Shown here piece by piece: positions 1-8,609 of a stretch of DNA of 64,000 nt. Below the pieces are notes generated by a model. The model made no database searches and was not told the origin of the DNA. It saw only the letters and a list, made by a program, of their open reading frames with translations. The position numbers were made by a program, and so were the translations under genes. Origin of the DNA: Paracoccus laeviglucosivorans (GTDB lineage: Bacteria > Pseudomonadota > Alphaproteobacteria > Rhodobacterales > Rhodobacteraceae); assembly GCF_900182695.1 (NCBI RefSeq), contig NZ_FXTK01000019.1:1-64000 (forward strand), written 5' to 3'. Within the stretch, counting starts at the first letter, position 1. Each line of letters opens with the position of its first letter.

Positions 1-467
1 CGGTCGCGCAGCATCATCAGGCAGCCCAGCGGCGTGCAGGGCACCATGGCCTTTTGCCCGGTGGCCAGCCGGCCCGCATTGATGACGTGGAAGCCATCGA
101 CATCCTTGGCGGGCTCGATGGCATTGAGGACGGCCTCGGCGTCCACATGCTTGGGCAGCGGCAGCTGCACCAGAATGCCATGCACCGCCGGATCGGCATT
201 CAGCCGGCCGATCAGCGCCAGCAGATCGTGCTGCGAGGTCGTCTCGGGCAGCTTGTGTTCAAAGCTGTTCATCCCCACTTCGCGCGTCTGGATGCCCTTG
301 TTCTTGACATAGACCGCCGAGGCCGGATCCTCGCCCACCAGAACCACCGCAAGACCCGGCACGATCCCACGACCAGAAAGGTCAGAAACCCCCGCCGCAA
401 CGCGACCACGAATGCCAGACGAAAACGTCTTGCCGTCGATAAGCGCGGCCTGAGTGACCACATTCAT
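1..467 (-). CDS. folD: FolD bifunctional methylene-THF dehydrogenase/cyclohydrolase (3' end outside window)
   Basis: Oxidises 5,10-methylene-THF and hydrolyses the methenyl product to 10-formyl-THF in the cytosol. The first 155 residues are present, starting [13 protein letters not shown]. Visible family landmarks are [17 protein letters not shown] (substrate-site YxxxK), [11 protein letters not shown] and [14 protein letters not shown]. The C-terminal NADP-binding half lies beyond base 1. The ATG at 467 overlaps the stop of the preceding subunit gene by 4 bp (ATGA), so it is translationally coupled to the dehydrogenase operon. That placement fits a role in oxidising one-carbon units released by N-demethylation. 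The identification is firm; only the 3' end is unseen. Confidence 0.93.
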   Translation of the reverse strand, partial: MNVVTQAALIDGKTFSSGIRGRVAAGVSDLSGRGIVPGLAVVLVGEDPASAVYVKNKGIQTREVGMNSFEHKLPETTSQHDLLALIGRLNADPAVHGILVQLPLPKHVDAEAVLNAIEPAKDVDGFHVINAGRLATGQKAMVPCTPLGCLMMLRD

Positions 468-1018
468 GCCATGACCTCCAACTGTTCGGCGGCATCGGTC
501 AGCGCGTGCCAGATCGTGCCCGCAGCCGAACGCATCCCGATCAGCGCCAGCCGATCATCGGCGCGGCGGATGACAAAGACGCTCATGTGGTGAAAACCCG
601 TGCGGGTGGCGTGGCCGGCGGTAAAGCGATGCGCATCGACATTCACCAGCTTTTCCAGCAGCGCCCGGATCGGGCCGGGGCCGGTGGTCGAGGTGATCTC
701 GAAGGCGACGAAACCGTCGGTCTGTTCGGTGACGGAGCAACCGGGCGCCCGCGCCGCGATCTGTGCGGCGAAGTCGGTGGCGGCCAAGCCCGGCCCCTCG
801 ACCATCCATTGATCGGGGCCGGTCCAGAAGGCGGCGATGTCGCCCGCCGCCTGCCATTCGCCCGGAACGGGTTGCGGCAGGTCGGGACTGGCCGCGTCCC
901 GCCGCAGCGCGACCGACGCCAGCGCCAGTTCGGAATTCTCGGCCAGCGTCAGCGGCCCGAAGCGGCGCGTCTGCGGCTGGGTTGCGCCAAGGGCGCAGAT
1001 GGGATGCAGGTCAGTCAC
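464..1018 (-). CDS. mgdD: N-methylglutamate dehydrogenase subunit D (sarcosine oxidase gamma-like)
   Basis: Gamma-type subunit of a heterotetrameric sarcosine oxidase/N-methylglutamate dehydrogenase; 184 aa, the usual size for SoxG. Visible features include [13 protein letters not shown], a GCV_T-like fold core, and the C-terminal segment around [19 protein letters not shown]. The start is GTG at 1018, inside the 3' end of the alpha-subunit gene (8-bp overlap). A longer frame reading back to 1273 lies wholly within the alpha gene and was not used. It is a structural subunit with no known catalytic residues. It is assigned to mgd rather than sox because gmaS, mgsABC, dmm and tmm lie in the same cluster; sequence alone cannot separate the two. 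Confidence 0.85.
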   Translation of the reverse strand: MTDLHPICALGATQPQTRRFGPLTLAENSELALASVALRRDAASPDLPQPVPGEWQAAGDIAAFWTGPDQWMVEGPGLAATDFAAQIAARAPGCSVTEQTDGFVAFEITSTTGPGPIRALLEKLVNVDAHRFTAGHATRTGFHHMSVFVIRRADDRLALIGMRSAAGTIWHALTDAAEQLEVMA

Positions 1019-3941
1019 GCAGACGCCCTCCTTCGGGATCGACGAAATGGGCCGAGACGATGCGCATTGCCACGCTTTGGCCCTGCAACGGGTTGGCGGC
1101 GGTGATGACCTCGCCCATCCGCTCAGCCCCGTTTTCCAGATAACCAAGCCCGATCGCGGAGCCGATATGTGGCGAGAAGCAGGCCGAGGTGATCCAGCCC
1201 TGATCCGTCGCAGTGTTCTGTTCCGCCCCTTGGGTGAACAGGTGCGAACCTGCCACGACCGGATCGGCGGCATCGACGGGTTGCAGCCCGACCAGAACCC
1301 GGCGGTCGGCCACCATGCCTTCGCGCCGCGACAGGACCGCGCCGATGCTGTCCTTTTTCGTGCTGACCATCCGGCCCATGCCCAGCATCTGCGCCGTGGT
1401 CTGGCCGTTCAGTTCGTTGCCCGCGGCATGGCCCTTTTCGATGCGCAACACGCCCAGCGTCTCGGTGCCATAGGGGGTGGCGCCCAGATCGGCGCCCTTT
1501 TCGATCAGCCGCGCCATCAGCGCATTGCCGTAACGTGCCGGGACCGCGATCTCATAAGCCAGTTCGCCCGAGAAGCTGATGCGGAAGATCCGCGCCCGCA
1601 GCCCGCCGCAGATCGTCAGGGCCGCACAGGCCATGAAGGGGAAGGCCTCGTTCGACAGATCGAAGCCGTCCACCACGCGCTCCAGCAGCTTGCGGGCATT
1701 GGGACCGGCGACGGACAATTGCGCCCATGCGTCGGTGGTCGAGATCAGCTGCACATCCAGTTCCGGCCACAGGCATTGGCGGCAGAACTCCATATGCCGA
1801 TATATCGTGCCCGCGTTGGCGGTGGTGGTGGTGACGACATATTGCGTTTCGCTCAGTCGCGCGCAGGTGCCGTCATCCCAGGCAAAGCCATCCTCGCGCA
1901 GCATCAGGCCATAGCGGACCATGCCGACCTTCAGACTGCCCATGGCATTGGCATAGACGCGGTTCAGGAATTCGCCCGCATCCGCGCCCTGCACATCGAC
2001 CTTGCCCAGCGTGGTCACATCGCAGATGCCGACGCCCTTGCGGGTGGCCAGAACCTCGCGGTCCACCGACTGGCGCCAATGGGTTTCGCCGGGTTTGGGA
2101 TACCATTGCGCACGCATCCACTGGCCGACCTCGACAAAGACCGCGCCTTGGGATTTCGCCCACTCATGCGTGGGGGTCAGGCGGCGGGGGCGGAAATGCA
2201 CACCCGTATCGCCGCCACCCAGCACACCCATCGACACCGGCGTATAGGGCGGGCGGAAGATGGTCGTGCCGGTCTGATTGATCGACTTGCCGGTCAGTTC
2301 GGCCATGACCGCCAGCGCCGTCACGTTCGAGGTCTTGCCCTGATCGGTGGCCATCCCCAGCGTGGTCCAGCGCTTCAGATGCTCGACCGGGACCATGTTT
2401 TCCTGATGCGCCAGCTTGACGTCCTTGACGGTCACGTCGTTCTGGAAATCGACCCATGCACGGCCCTTGCCCGGCACATGCCACAGCGCATGCTGGTTCA
2501 TCTGCGCATCTTCGCCGCGCGGCAGATCGGGCAGGGTGGCGGTGATACCCAGGTCGCCCAGTGCCGCCTGCGCCGCCTGCGCGCCCGATGCCAGTGCCTG
2601 CGCGGTCGAGCCTTTGCCCGCCGCCGCGCCCGCGATGGTCAGTCCGGGAACCGCGCCGTCCTGCGCCAGGAACGCCTGCGCAGCGTCGTCCCATTGCGGG
2701 CGGCCCCGGTGATGCGAGGCCAGATGCAGGTTCGGGTTCCAGCCGCCCGCGACGCCAAGCGCGCCGCAATCCAGCCACTCGGTCTGTCCGTTTGCCGTCA
2801 CCTGAACCGAGGTCAGGCCAAGGCGGCCCTTGCTGTCGGTCACATGACCGCCCGCGATGGTGCGGTAACCGCCCTGCGATTTCGCGCCCGTGCGGGCATC
2901 GACGACCGCGATGATCTCGACCCCTTTGGCGGCCAGATCCACGGCGGTGCGGTGGCCCTCATCATTGCTGGTGAAGATCGCCACACGGTTCGCCGGGCTG
3001 ACCGCCCAGCGATTGGCATAGGCCCGCATCGCCCCCGCCAGCATCACGCCGGGGCGGTCGTTATTGGCAAATGGAATGTGGCGTTCCGTCGCGCCTGCGG
3101 CCAGCACGGCGCGTTTGGCGGTGATGCGCCACAGCGATTGGCGCACGCGCTTGCCCGGCGTTGGCAGGTGGTCGGACACACGTTCGACCGCGCCGAAGAC
3201 GCCGTGATCGAAGGCGCCCCAGACGGTCGTGCGGCGCATAACGCGCAGATTGGGCAGGCTGGCGAATTCGGCCTCGACCCCCGCGATCCAGTCGGTCGCA
3301 GGCTGTTCCAGCGGGTTGCTTTCGGCCAGCAGACGACCGCCAAGGCGGAAGTCTTCGTCGGCCAGGATCACCCGCGCGCCGCTGCGGGCGGCGGTCAGGG
3401 CGGCGGCAATGCCAGCCGCACCCCCGCCGATCACCAGCAGGTCGCAATGCAGGAAGCCCGCATCATAGCTGTCGGGATCGGCTTCATGCGTCAGGCTGCC
3501 CAGACCCGCCGCGCGGCGGATGGCCGGTTCATACAGCTTTTCCCAGAAGGCGCGGGGCCACATAAAGGTCTTGTAGTAAAAGCCCGCCGCGAAGAACGGC
3601 GATAGCAGGTCGTTCACCGCCAGAAAGTCAAAGGACAGGCTGCCGATCTTGTTCTGGGATTTCGCCTCCAGCTCGTCGAACAGCTCGGCCACGGTGGCGC
3701 GGGTGTTGGGTTCCTGCCACGCGCCGCTGCGCAGTTCGACCAGCGCGTTCGGCTCCTCGGACCCCGAGGACACCACGCCGCGCGGGCGGTGATATTTGAA
3801 GCTGCGGCCCATCAGGCGCACGTCATTGGCCAGCAAAGCCGAGGCCAGCGTGTCGCCCGCATGTCCGGTATAGGACTTGCCGTCAAAGGTGAAGTTCAGG
3901 CTGCGCGAACGGTCGATCAGCCCCCCGGTCAGGCGCGTCAT
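1011..3941 (-). CDS. mgdC: N-methylglutamate dehydrogenase subunit C (sarcosine oxidase alpha-like)
   Basis: Large subunit, 976 aa, the normal length for SoxA/MgdC. Domains in order: an N-terminal ferredoxin-like domain (about residues 10-95), a Rossmann dinucleotide site at LLVIGGGAAGIAAALTAA (about residue 170), a second FAD/NAD region, and a C-terminal GcvT-type tetrahydrofolate domain (about 600-960; typical ELAYEIAVPARYG). In this family the complex oxidises an N-methyl amino acid and passes the methyl group to THF or releases formaldehyde. The ATG at 3941 overlaps the stop of mgdB (ATGA), and its 3' end overlaps mgdD. Heterotetrameric sarcosine oxidase is the alternative reading; the neighbouring gmaS and mgsABC favour N-methylglutamate as substrate. 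Confidence 0.88.
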   Translation of the reverse strand: MTRLTGGLIDRSRSLNFTFDGKSYTGHAGDTLASALLANDVRLMGRSFKYHRPRGVVSSGSEEPNALVELRSGAWQEPNTRATVAELFDELEAKSQNKIGSLSFDFLAVNDLLSPFFAAGFYYKTFMWPRAFWEKLYEPAIRRAAGLGSLTHEADPDSYDAGFLHCDLLVIGGGAAGIAAALTAARSGARVILADEDFRLGGRLLAESNPLEQPATDWIAGVEAEFASLPNLRVMRRTTVWGAFDHGVFGAVERVSDHLPTPGKRVRQSLWRITAKRAVLAAGATERHIPFANNDRPGVMLAGAMRAYANRWAVSPANRVAIFTSNDEGHRTAVDLAAKGVEIIAVVDARTGAKSQGGYRTIAGGHVTDSKGRLGLTSVQVTANGQTEWLDCGALGVAGGWNPNLHLASHHRGRPQWDDAAQAFLAQDGAVPGLTIAGAAAGKGSTAQALASGAQAAQAALGDLGITATLPDLPRGEDAQMNQHALWHVPGKGRAWVDFQNDVTVKDVKLAHQENMVPVEHLKRWTTLGMATDQGKTSNVTALAVMAELTGKSINQTGTTIFRPPYTPVSMGVLGGGDTGVHFRPRRLTPTHEWAKSQGAVFVEVGQWMRAQWYPKPGETHWRQSVDREVLATRKGVGICDVTTLGKVDVQGADAGEFLNRVYANAMGSLKVGMVRYGLMLREDGFAWDDGTCARLSETQYVVTTTTANAGTIYRHMEFCRQCLWPELDVQLISTTDAWAQLSVAGPNARKLLERVVDGFDLSNEAFPFMACAALTICGGLRARIFRISFSGELAYEIAVPARYGNALMARLIEKGADLGATPYGTETLGVLRIEKGHAAGNELNGQTTAQMLGMGRMVSTKKDSIGAVLSRREGMVADRRVLVGLQPVDAADPVVAGSHLFTQGAEQNTATDQGWITSACFSPHIGSAIGLGYLENGAERMGEVITAANPLQGQSVAMRIVSAHFVDPEGGRLRD

Positions 3942-4216
3942 GCCGCACCGCCTTTCACATTGCGCGCAAGTTCCGCGCCAAGGATTTCATGGGTCACGGT
4001 GTTGCGGGTCACGACCAGCCAGGACCGGTCGCCCTGTTCGTGAAACCACAGCTCGCGGTGAACGCCTGCGGGGTTGTCGCGCAGGTGGACATATTCATAG
4101 AACGCAGCGGCGGCACCTTCGGCCATGCCGTCGGGACGGTCCAGCAGACGCGCATCGCCCAGATAGGTGAACTCTTCGGCGTCGCGCAGGCCAAGCAGGG
4201 GGTGGGGGATCAGCAT
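3938..4216 (-). CDS. mgdB: N-methylglutamate dehydrogenase subunit B (sarcosine oxidase delta-like)
   Basis: Small subunit, 92 aa. The SoxD scaffold is clear: LGLRDAEEFTYLGDA, YVHLRDNPAGVHRELWFHE, and TVTHEI. In classical SoxD the N-terminus carries a CPxCG zinc motif and a further Cys in the second half; here the first motif reads HPLLG and the second region is EQGDRSWLVV, so the cysteine ligands are absent. The start is the ATG at 4216, 19 bp after the mgdA stop; a longer reading frame up to 4411 is only antisense-free extension inside mgdA. The lost zinc site may distinguish N-methylglutamate dehydrogenase from sarcosine oxidase; that is inference. Confidence 0.87.
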   Translation of the reverse strand: MLIPHPLLGLRDAEEFTYLGDARLLDRPDGMAEGAAAAFYEYVHLRDNPAGVHRELWFHEQGDRSWLVVTRNTVTHEILGAELARNVKGGAA

Positions 4217-4235
4217 GGTCGGTTCCTCAGTTGGC

Positions 4236-5486
4236 CTAGTGCAAGTTGGGCTGCGCGCCCATGCCTTTTTCGTCGATGGGAAGTCCGCGCTCGAACCGGT
4301 CCAGCCGGTAGGCGCGCGCGGTTTCATGCGGGGTGTCAGTGGCCAGCAGATGCGCAAAGGCATAGCCGCTGGCGGGCGTGGCCTTGAAGCCGCCATAGCA
4401 CCAGCCCGCATTCAGATAGAGGCCGGATACCGGCGTGCGGTCGATGATCGGACTGCCATCCATCGACATATCCATGATGCCGCCCCAGACGCGAAGCAGC
4501 CGTGCGCGCCCGATGGCGGGCATCAGGGCCATGCCGCCCTGCGCCACGTCCTCGATCACGGCCATGTTGCCGCGTTGGGCGTAGGAGTTGTAACCGTCGA
4601 TGTCGCCGCCGAACACCAGACCGCCCTTGTCGGACTGGCTGACATAGAAATGTCCCGCGCCGAAGGTGATGACGCCGTCGATGGTGGGTTTCAGCCCTTC
4701 GGACACGAAGGCTTGCAGGACGTGGCTTTCGATGGGCATCCGCATCCCGGCCATCGCCATGACGCGCCCGGTCGAACCCGCAACGGCCACGCCGACCTTG
4801 TTCGCCGCAATATAGCCGCGCGAGGTTTCCACGCCGCGCATCGTGCCGTTTTCGATGCGGAAGCCGGTGACTTCGCAGTTCTGGATCAGGTCCACGCCTT
4901 TCAGATCCGCGCCACGGGCATAGCCCCAGGCCACGCCGTCATGGCGCGCGGTGCCCGCGCGGCGTTGCAGCAAGCCGCCCTTGATCGGGAAACGGGCATT
5001 GTCGAAGTTCAGCCACGGATACATGGCGCGCACGCCGTCCTGATCCAGCAGCTCGGCATCGGCACCGGCAAGGATCATGGCATTGCCGCGGCGGCGATAG
5101 GCGTCGCGCTGCGCGTCGGTATGCAGCAGGTTCAGGATGCCGCGCTGGCTGACCATGGCGTTGAAGTTGAATTCCTGCTCAAGGTTCTCCCAGAGCTTCA
5201 TCGAGAATTCGTAGAACGGCTCATTCCCCGGCAGCAGGTAGTTCGAGCGGATGATCGTGGTGTTCCGGCCGATATTGCCCGAACCCAGCCAGCCTTTTTC
5301 AAGGACTGCGATCCGCGCCTTCTTGAAGGTGTTCGACAGGTAATAGGCTGTTGCCAGCCCGTGCCCGCCACCGCCGATGATGATGTAATCATACGAGGAT
5401 TGCGGTTCGGGGTTGCGCCAGATCGGCTTCCAGCCCTTATGGCCGGTCAGCGCCTCCTTGATGACCCTCAGCCCTGAATATCGCAC
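4236..5486 (-). CDS. mgdA: N-methylglutamate dehydrogenase subunit A (sarcosine oxidase beta-like)
   Basis: Catalytic flavoprotein subunit, 416 aa. It has a GxGxxG FAD site at YIIIGGGGHGLATAYYL (about residues 35-50), the RAGTARHD segment (about 177-183) whose His is the covalent FMN attachment site in SoxB, and the C-terminal DAO signature GWCYGGFKATPASG. It oxidises the N-methyl amino acid. The start is GTG at 5486, giving MRYSGLRVIKEALTG, which matches the family N-terminus. It is first in the mgdABCD-folD operon; the 198-bp region upstream is shared with a divergent GlxA/AraC-type regulator gene and carries two perfect dyads. Substrate choice (N-methylglutamate over sarcosine) comes from context. 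Confidence 0.88.
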   Translation of the reverse strand: MRYSGLRVIKEALTGHKGWKPIWRNPEPQSSYDYIIIGGGGHGLATAYYLSNTFKKARIAVLEKGWLGSGNIGRNTTIIRSNYLLPGNEPFYEFSMKLWENLEQEFNFNAMVSQRGILNLLHTDAQRDAYRRRGNAMILAGADAELLDQDGVRAMYPWLNFDNARFPIKGGLLQRRAGTARHDGVAWGYARGADLKGVDLIQNCEVTGFRIENGTMRGVETSRGYIAANKVGVAVAGSTGRVMAMAGMRMPIESHVLQAFVSEGLKPTIDGVITFGAGHFYVSQSDKGGLVFGGDIDGYNSYAQRGNMAVIEDVAQGGMALMPAIGRARLLRVWGGIMDMSMDGSPIIDRTPVSGLYLNAGWCYGGFKATPASGYAFAHLLATDTPHETARAYRLDRFERGLPIDEKGMGAQPNLH

Positions 5487-5531
5487 TGCCCTGCCGCTCC
5501 TGTAAGCCGATTCACATGCTCAGATTAGCCG

Positions 5532-5576
5532 TGACGGAATCGTCATATTTGCCTGTGGCAGACATCCAGTTGTCTG
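5532..5576. promoter_or_regulatory. Two adjacent inverted repeats in the mgdA/regulator divergent promoter
   Basis: TGACG-N4-CGTCA at 5532-5545 and CAGACA-N6-TGTCTG at 5559-5576, both with perfect arms, lie between mgdA (start 5486) and the regulator gene (start 5685). Paired dyads in a divergent promoter are typical of operators. The neighbouring GlxA/AraC-type protein is the obvious candidate ligand, but AraC-family sites are often direct repeats, so the assignment is tentative. Confidence 0.5.
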
Positions 5577-5684
5577 TTTTGGCAAGGAAGAACGAATTTT
5601 TAATTGCGGTGAAAATCTGAACCGTCTTTTGTCCATGGCGGACGGGTTCTTGCCTATGCGCGCAGCCTGCCGCTAGATGGCGGC

Positions 5685-6695
5685 ATGAACGAACCCCTAC
5701 GCATCGGTTTCATCCTGACGGCGGATTACGCGCTGATGTCGCTTGGGTCGGCGGTCGAGCCGTTGCGAGCGGCGAACCATCTGGCAGGGCGCGAACTTTA
5801 CCGGCCAAGCTATTATTCGGTGGCGGGGGGCTTTGCCGCCTCGACCTCGGGCGGGGGGTTTCAGACGCAGCCGCTGGCGCAGGCCGGGCCGCTGGATCTG
5901 GCGCTGATCGTCGCGGGGGGCAATCCGATGCGCTATGATGATCCGGGGCTTGCACGGGGTCTGCGCGGGTTGCAGGCACGCAAGGTCGCGATGGGCGGCA
6001 TCTCGGGCGGGGCCGCGATCCTTGCGCGACTGGGGCTGATCGAAGGGCGGCGCTTTACCCTGCACTGGGCTCATATCGAGGCTTTGGCCGAAGCCTATCC
6101 CGATCTGCTGATCGAGCGCGCTTTATATGTCATCGACCGCGACCGTTATACCTGCGCGGGCGGGGTCGCGGCTTTGGACATGATGTGCGCGATCATTGCC
6201 CGCGATCATGGGGCCGAGTTCTCGCGCGCCGTGGCTGATTGGTTCATCCACCCCCGCCCGCGCACCGCGGATGAGCCGCAGCGTTCGCCCGTCGCGGAAC
6301 GCTTCGATCTGCGTCATCCGATGCTGGTGCAGGCGGTGGACCTGATGTTCAGCCATCTGGCCGATCCCTTGTCGCCCGAACAGATCGCGGCGCAGGTCGG
6401 TTGCAGCCCGCGCCAGTTGCAACGGCTGTTCGGCGACCAGCTTGGCCGTTCGATGATGCAGTTCTATCGCGAGATGCGGCTGCAAAAGGCCGATGAGCTG
6501 GTCCAGCAAAGCGGCCTTTCCATGCTGGACGTGGCGCAGGTGACGGGCTTTGTCAGCGCGGCGCATTTTTCGCGGCTTTATGGCGAACGCTTTGGCATGG
6601 CGCCGGGCAAGCGCAGACAAGCCGCCCGGCGCAAGGGTCAATCCGGCCAGATTCCCGGCGAGGTCGGCGCACCATCGTCAAAGCGCGACAGGTAA
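5685..6695 (+). CDS. GlxA-family transcriptional regulator (DJ-1/PfpI-like plus AraC HTH)
   Basis: 336 aa. The N-terminal two thirds (1-205) is a DJ-1/PfpI-like domain starting RIGFILTADYALMSLGSAVEP, as in GbdR/CdhR/ArgR-type regulators of quaternary-amine catabolism. The elbow reads GISGGAAILA, without the Cys of catalytic DJ-1 proteins, so it is a sensor rather than an enzyme. The C-terminal AraC domain (about 220-315) has two HTH units, LSPEQIAAQVGCSPRQLQRLF and LDVAQVTGFVSAAHFSRLY. It is divergent from mgdA and convergent with dmmC, with the two coding 3' ends overlapping by 58 bp. It probably controls the mgd and/or dmm operons; the ligand is unknown. Confidence 0.88.
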   Translation: MNEPLRIGFILTADYALMSLGSAVEPLRAANHLAGRELYRPSYYSVAGGFAASTSGGGFQTQPLAQAGPLDLALIVAGGNPMRYDDPGLARGLRGLQARKVAMGGISGGAAILARLGLIEGRRFTLHWAHIEALAEAYPDLLIERALYVIDRDRYTCAGGVAALDMMCAIIARDHGAEFSRAVADWFIHPRPRTADEPQRSPVAERFDLRHPMLVQAVDLMFSHLADPLSPEQIAAQVGCSPRQLQRLFGDQLGRSMMQFYREMRLQKADELVQQSGLSMLDVAQVTGFVSAAHFSRLYGERFGMAPGKRRQAARRKGQSGQIPGEVGAPSSKRDR

Positions 6696-7678
6696 TCGAC
6701 GATCATCGGGCGGTTGACGATGAAGCCCTTATAGGTCGCCAGATCTTCGGGCAGGTCACGGATCACGCGGTGAAAACGGCGGCCCCATTTCGGCACGGTC
6801 ACCAGATCCTGCAGTGAAATCAGATAGCAGCGGATCGGAAACAGCAACCCGTTGGAGCGCGGCAGCCGCCAGAAGCTTTGCAGCTCGACCCGCAGATATT
6901 GTTTCTGGCCAAGGTTTTCCGGCGTCAGGCTGCGCTTTTCCGGGCCCCATTCGGGATAGGTTTCGGGGCTGGTGTCCAGACGCGGATTGACGGTCATGGT
7001 CCAGTTCAGCCGCCGCGCAGGCGTGTCCTGCTGGATGTTCAGCAAAAACTTCAGCGCGCGTTGGAAGATGCCCATTTCGGCGGCGCGGGGGACCGGGGCG
7101 TGCCATTCGAAAAAGTTCATGCCGATGTCGAAATCAAGGCTCCAGTCGGCCTGGCTGGTGACCATGCCCGCATCCATCCACAGATTGCCTTCGCGCTGGT
7201 CCAGCACGGCGAAATCGCCCTGCGTCTGGCGGGTGATGTATTCCATCGGGCCATAAGGCAGCGTGGTTTCGTCCAGAAAGGTGAAGGTGTCATCGATGCC
7301 CAGGGGCCTGTTCACCCAGCGCCAGCGGTTGCCGTCGCGATGCAGTTCGAACAGATCGGGGTAATCCTGTGCCTTGCTGGTCATGATCAGTTCCAGCACG
7401 TCCCAGCCCGCAAGCGTCATGTGGGGCAGGGATTGGCAGCGCATCGGGTCGCGCGACAGGGTGATGGCGCGGTCCTCCATCTCGGCGACGTAATGTTCGT
7501 CCACGTCAAAGCGGGCCTCGAACACGCTGCCGGGGCGACCACCCTTATGCGGCTCCATGTTGACGGAATACATGTATTCGTCGCGGTCGAAGGGAAAGGG
7601 AAAGCGGCGGATCGCTGTGGCCGAGTTGTGGTAGCTGTAATCGCCGCGGAAGCTTTCCTTGTTGAAGGTGATGGTCAT
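6638..7678 (-). CDS. dmmC: Dimethylamine monooxygenase haem subunit (haem-dependent oxidative N-demethylase alpha, DUF3445)
   Basis: 346 aa, matching the haem-PAS catalytic subunit of haem-dependent oxidative N-demethylase. Characteristic stretches are FPFPFDRDEYMYSVNMEPHK at the N-terminus, LPYGPMEYITRQTQGDF, and ARRLNWTMTVNPRLDTSP. The enzyme converts dimethylamine to methylamine, passing formaldehyde to THF in the partner subunit. A strong Shine-Dalgarno (AAGGAGGG, 5 nt before ATG at 7678) fixes the start. It follows dmmB by 10 bp and is last in the tmm-tdm-permease-dmm run. Subunit letters follow the dmmDABC order as I know it; the function call is stronger than the letter. Confidence 0.86.
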   Translation of the reverse strand: MTITFNKESFRGDYSYHNSATAIRRFPFPFDRDEYMYSVNMEPHKGGRPGSVFEARFDVDEHYVAEMEDRAITLSRDPMRCQSLPHMTLAGWDVLELIMTSKAQDYPDLFELHRDGNRWRWVNRPLGIDDTFTFLDETTLPYGPMEYITRQTQGDFAVLDQREGNLWMDAGMVTSQADWSLDFDIGMNFFEWHAPVPRAAEMGIFQRALKFLLNIQQDTPARRLNWTMTVNPRLDTSPETYPEWGPEKRSLTPENLGQKQYLRVELQSFWRLPRSNGLLFPIRCYLISLQDLVTVPKWGRRFHRVIRDLPEDLATYKGFIVNRPMIVDYLSRFDDGAPTSPGIWPD

Positions 7679-7688
7679 CGGACCCTCC

Positions 7689-8609
7689 TTATCGGTCGAT
7701 GGTCAGAAGCTGGCCCCGGAAGCGCGAGACGCAGGGCATGATCTTGCGGTTGCGTTCGTCGTCATGCAGCCAGTGGTCGCGATGGTCGATCTGCCCGTCG
7801 CAGGCCAGAACGTCGGTTTCGCATTGCCCGCAGGCCCCGCCACGGCACAGCCACGGCGCGTCGATGCCTGCGGCCTCCAGCGCCTCCAACATGCTTTGGT
7901 GGGCGCCGACGGTCAGGGTCTTGTGCGACCTTGCGCAATGGACATCGAACGGTTCGCCCGGTGCGGGGGCAAGGAATTCTTCGGAATGCAGCGCGTCAGG
8001 GGGCCAGCCCAGTGCGGTGGCGCGGTCCAGCACCGCCGCGATCATCCGGGCTGATCCGCAGACGTAAAGATGCGTGCCGATGGGTTGTGCGCCCAGCACG
8101 CCGTCAAGGTCCATGCGCGAGCCTTCGTCGCTGACATGCAGCTGCGCCCCCGGCAGATCGACCGCCACCTCGTCGCGGGAACGCACGCAATAGCGCAGCT
8201 CATAATCAGCGCCCAGCCGGTCCAGTTCGGGGATCTGGCCAAGGAAGGGCGTGATGCCGACGCCGCCCGCGATCAGCAGGTGTTTGCGCGCGGTCAGGTT
8301 CAGCCCGAACAGGTTCACCGGCTGGCCCAGCCGCATCAGCATTCCGGGCTGCGCCTGTTCATGCATGAAGCGCGATCCGCCCCGGCCCTGATCTTCGCGC
8401 TGCACGGCGATTTCATAGCCCGAGCCGTCCTGCGGGTCGGAAATCAGCGAATAGGCGTTGCGGCGCAGGATGTCGCCGTCCTGCATTTCAACCATGACAT
8501 GCGCGCCGCCGGAAAAGACCGGCAGCGGCGCACCGTCGGGATGCTGAAAGCGAAAGCGCGTGATGCGCGGCGAAAGCGGGGTCTTGTCGGTCAGGCGAAG
8601 CTGGATCAC
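7689..8609 (-). CDS. dmmB: Dimethylamine monooxygenase reductase subunit (ferredoxin reductase with 2Fe-2S domain)
   Basis: 306 aa, phthalate-dioxygenase-reductase-like. A flavin domain comes first (RNAYSLISDPQDG), then an NAD(P) domain (LIAGGVGITPFLGQIPE, YVCGSARMI), and a C-terminal plant-type 2Fe-2S domain with CRGGACGQC and a final Cys in MPCVSR. It supplies electrons to the haem subunit DmmC. The start codon is GTG at 8609, overlapping the dmmA TGA (GTGA). The arrangement matches the beta subunit of haem-dependent oxidative N-demethylase. Confidence 0.87.
   Translation of the reverse strand: MIQLRLTDKTPLSPRITRFRFQHPDGAPLPVFSGGAHVMVEMQDGDILRRNAYSLISDPQDGSGYEIAVQREDQGRGGSRFMHEQAQPGMLMRLGQPVNLFGLNLTARKHLLIAGGVGITPFLGQIPELDRLGADYELRYCVRSRDEVAVDLPGAQLHVSDEGSRMDLDGVLGAQPIGTHLYVCGSARMIAAVLDRATALGWPPDALHSEEFLAPAPGEPFDVHCARSHKTLTVGAHQSMLEALEAAGIDAPWLCRGGACGQCETDVLACDGQIDHRDHWLHDDERNRKIMPCVSRFRGQLLTIDR

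Noticed and set aside
837..3605. A 922-codon open frame on the plus strand opposite mgdC
   Set aside because: Antisense shadow of a well-supported 976-aa protein in high-GC DNA; the translation has no domain and abnormal composition.
464..5486. Naming the four-subunit dehydrogenase soxBDAG (sarcosine oxidase)
   Set aside because: The subunits are homologous and sequence alone is ambiguous, but gmaS, mgsABC, dmm, tdm and tmm in the same cluster and the Cys-less delta subunit favour mgdABCD.
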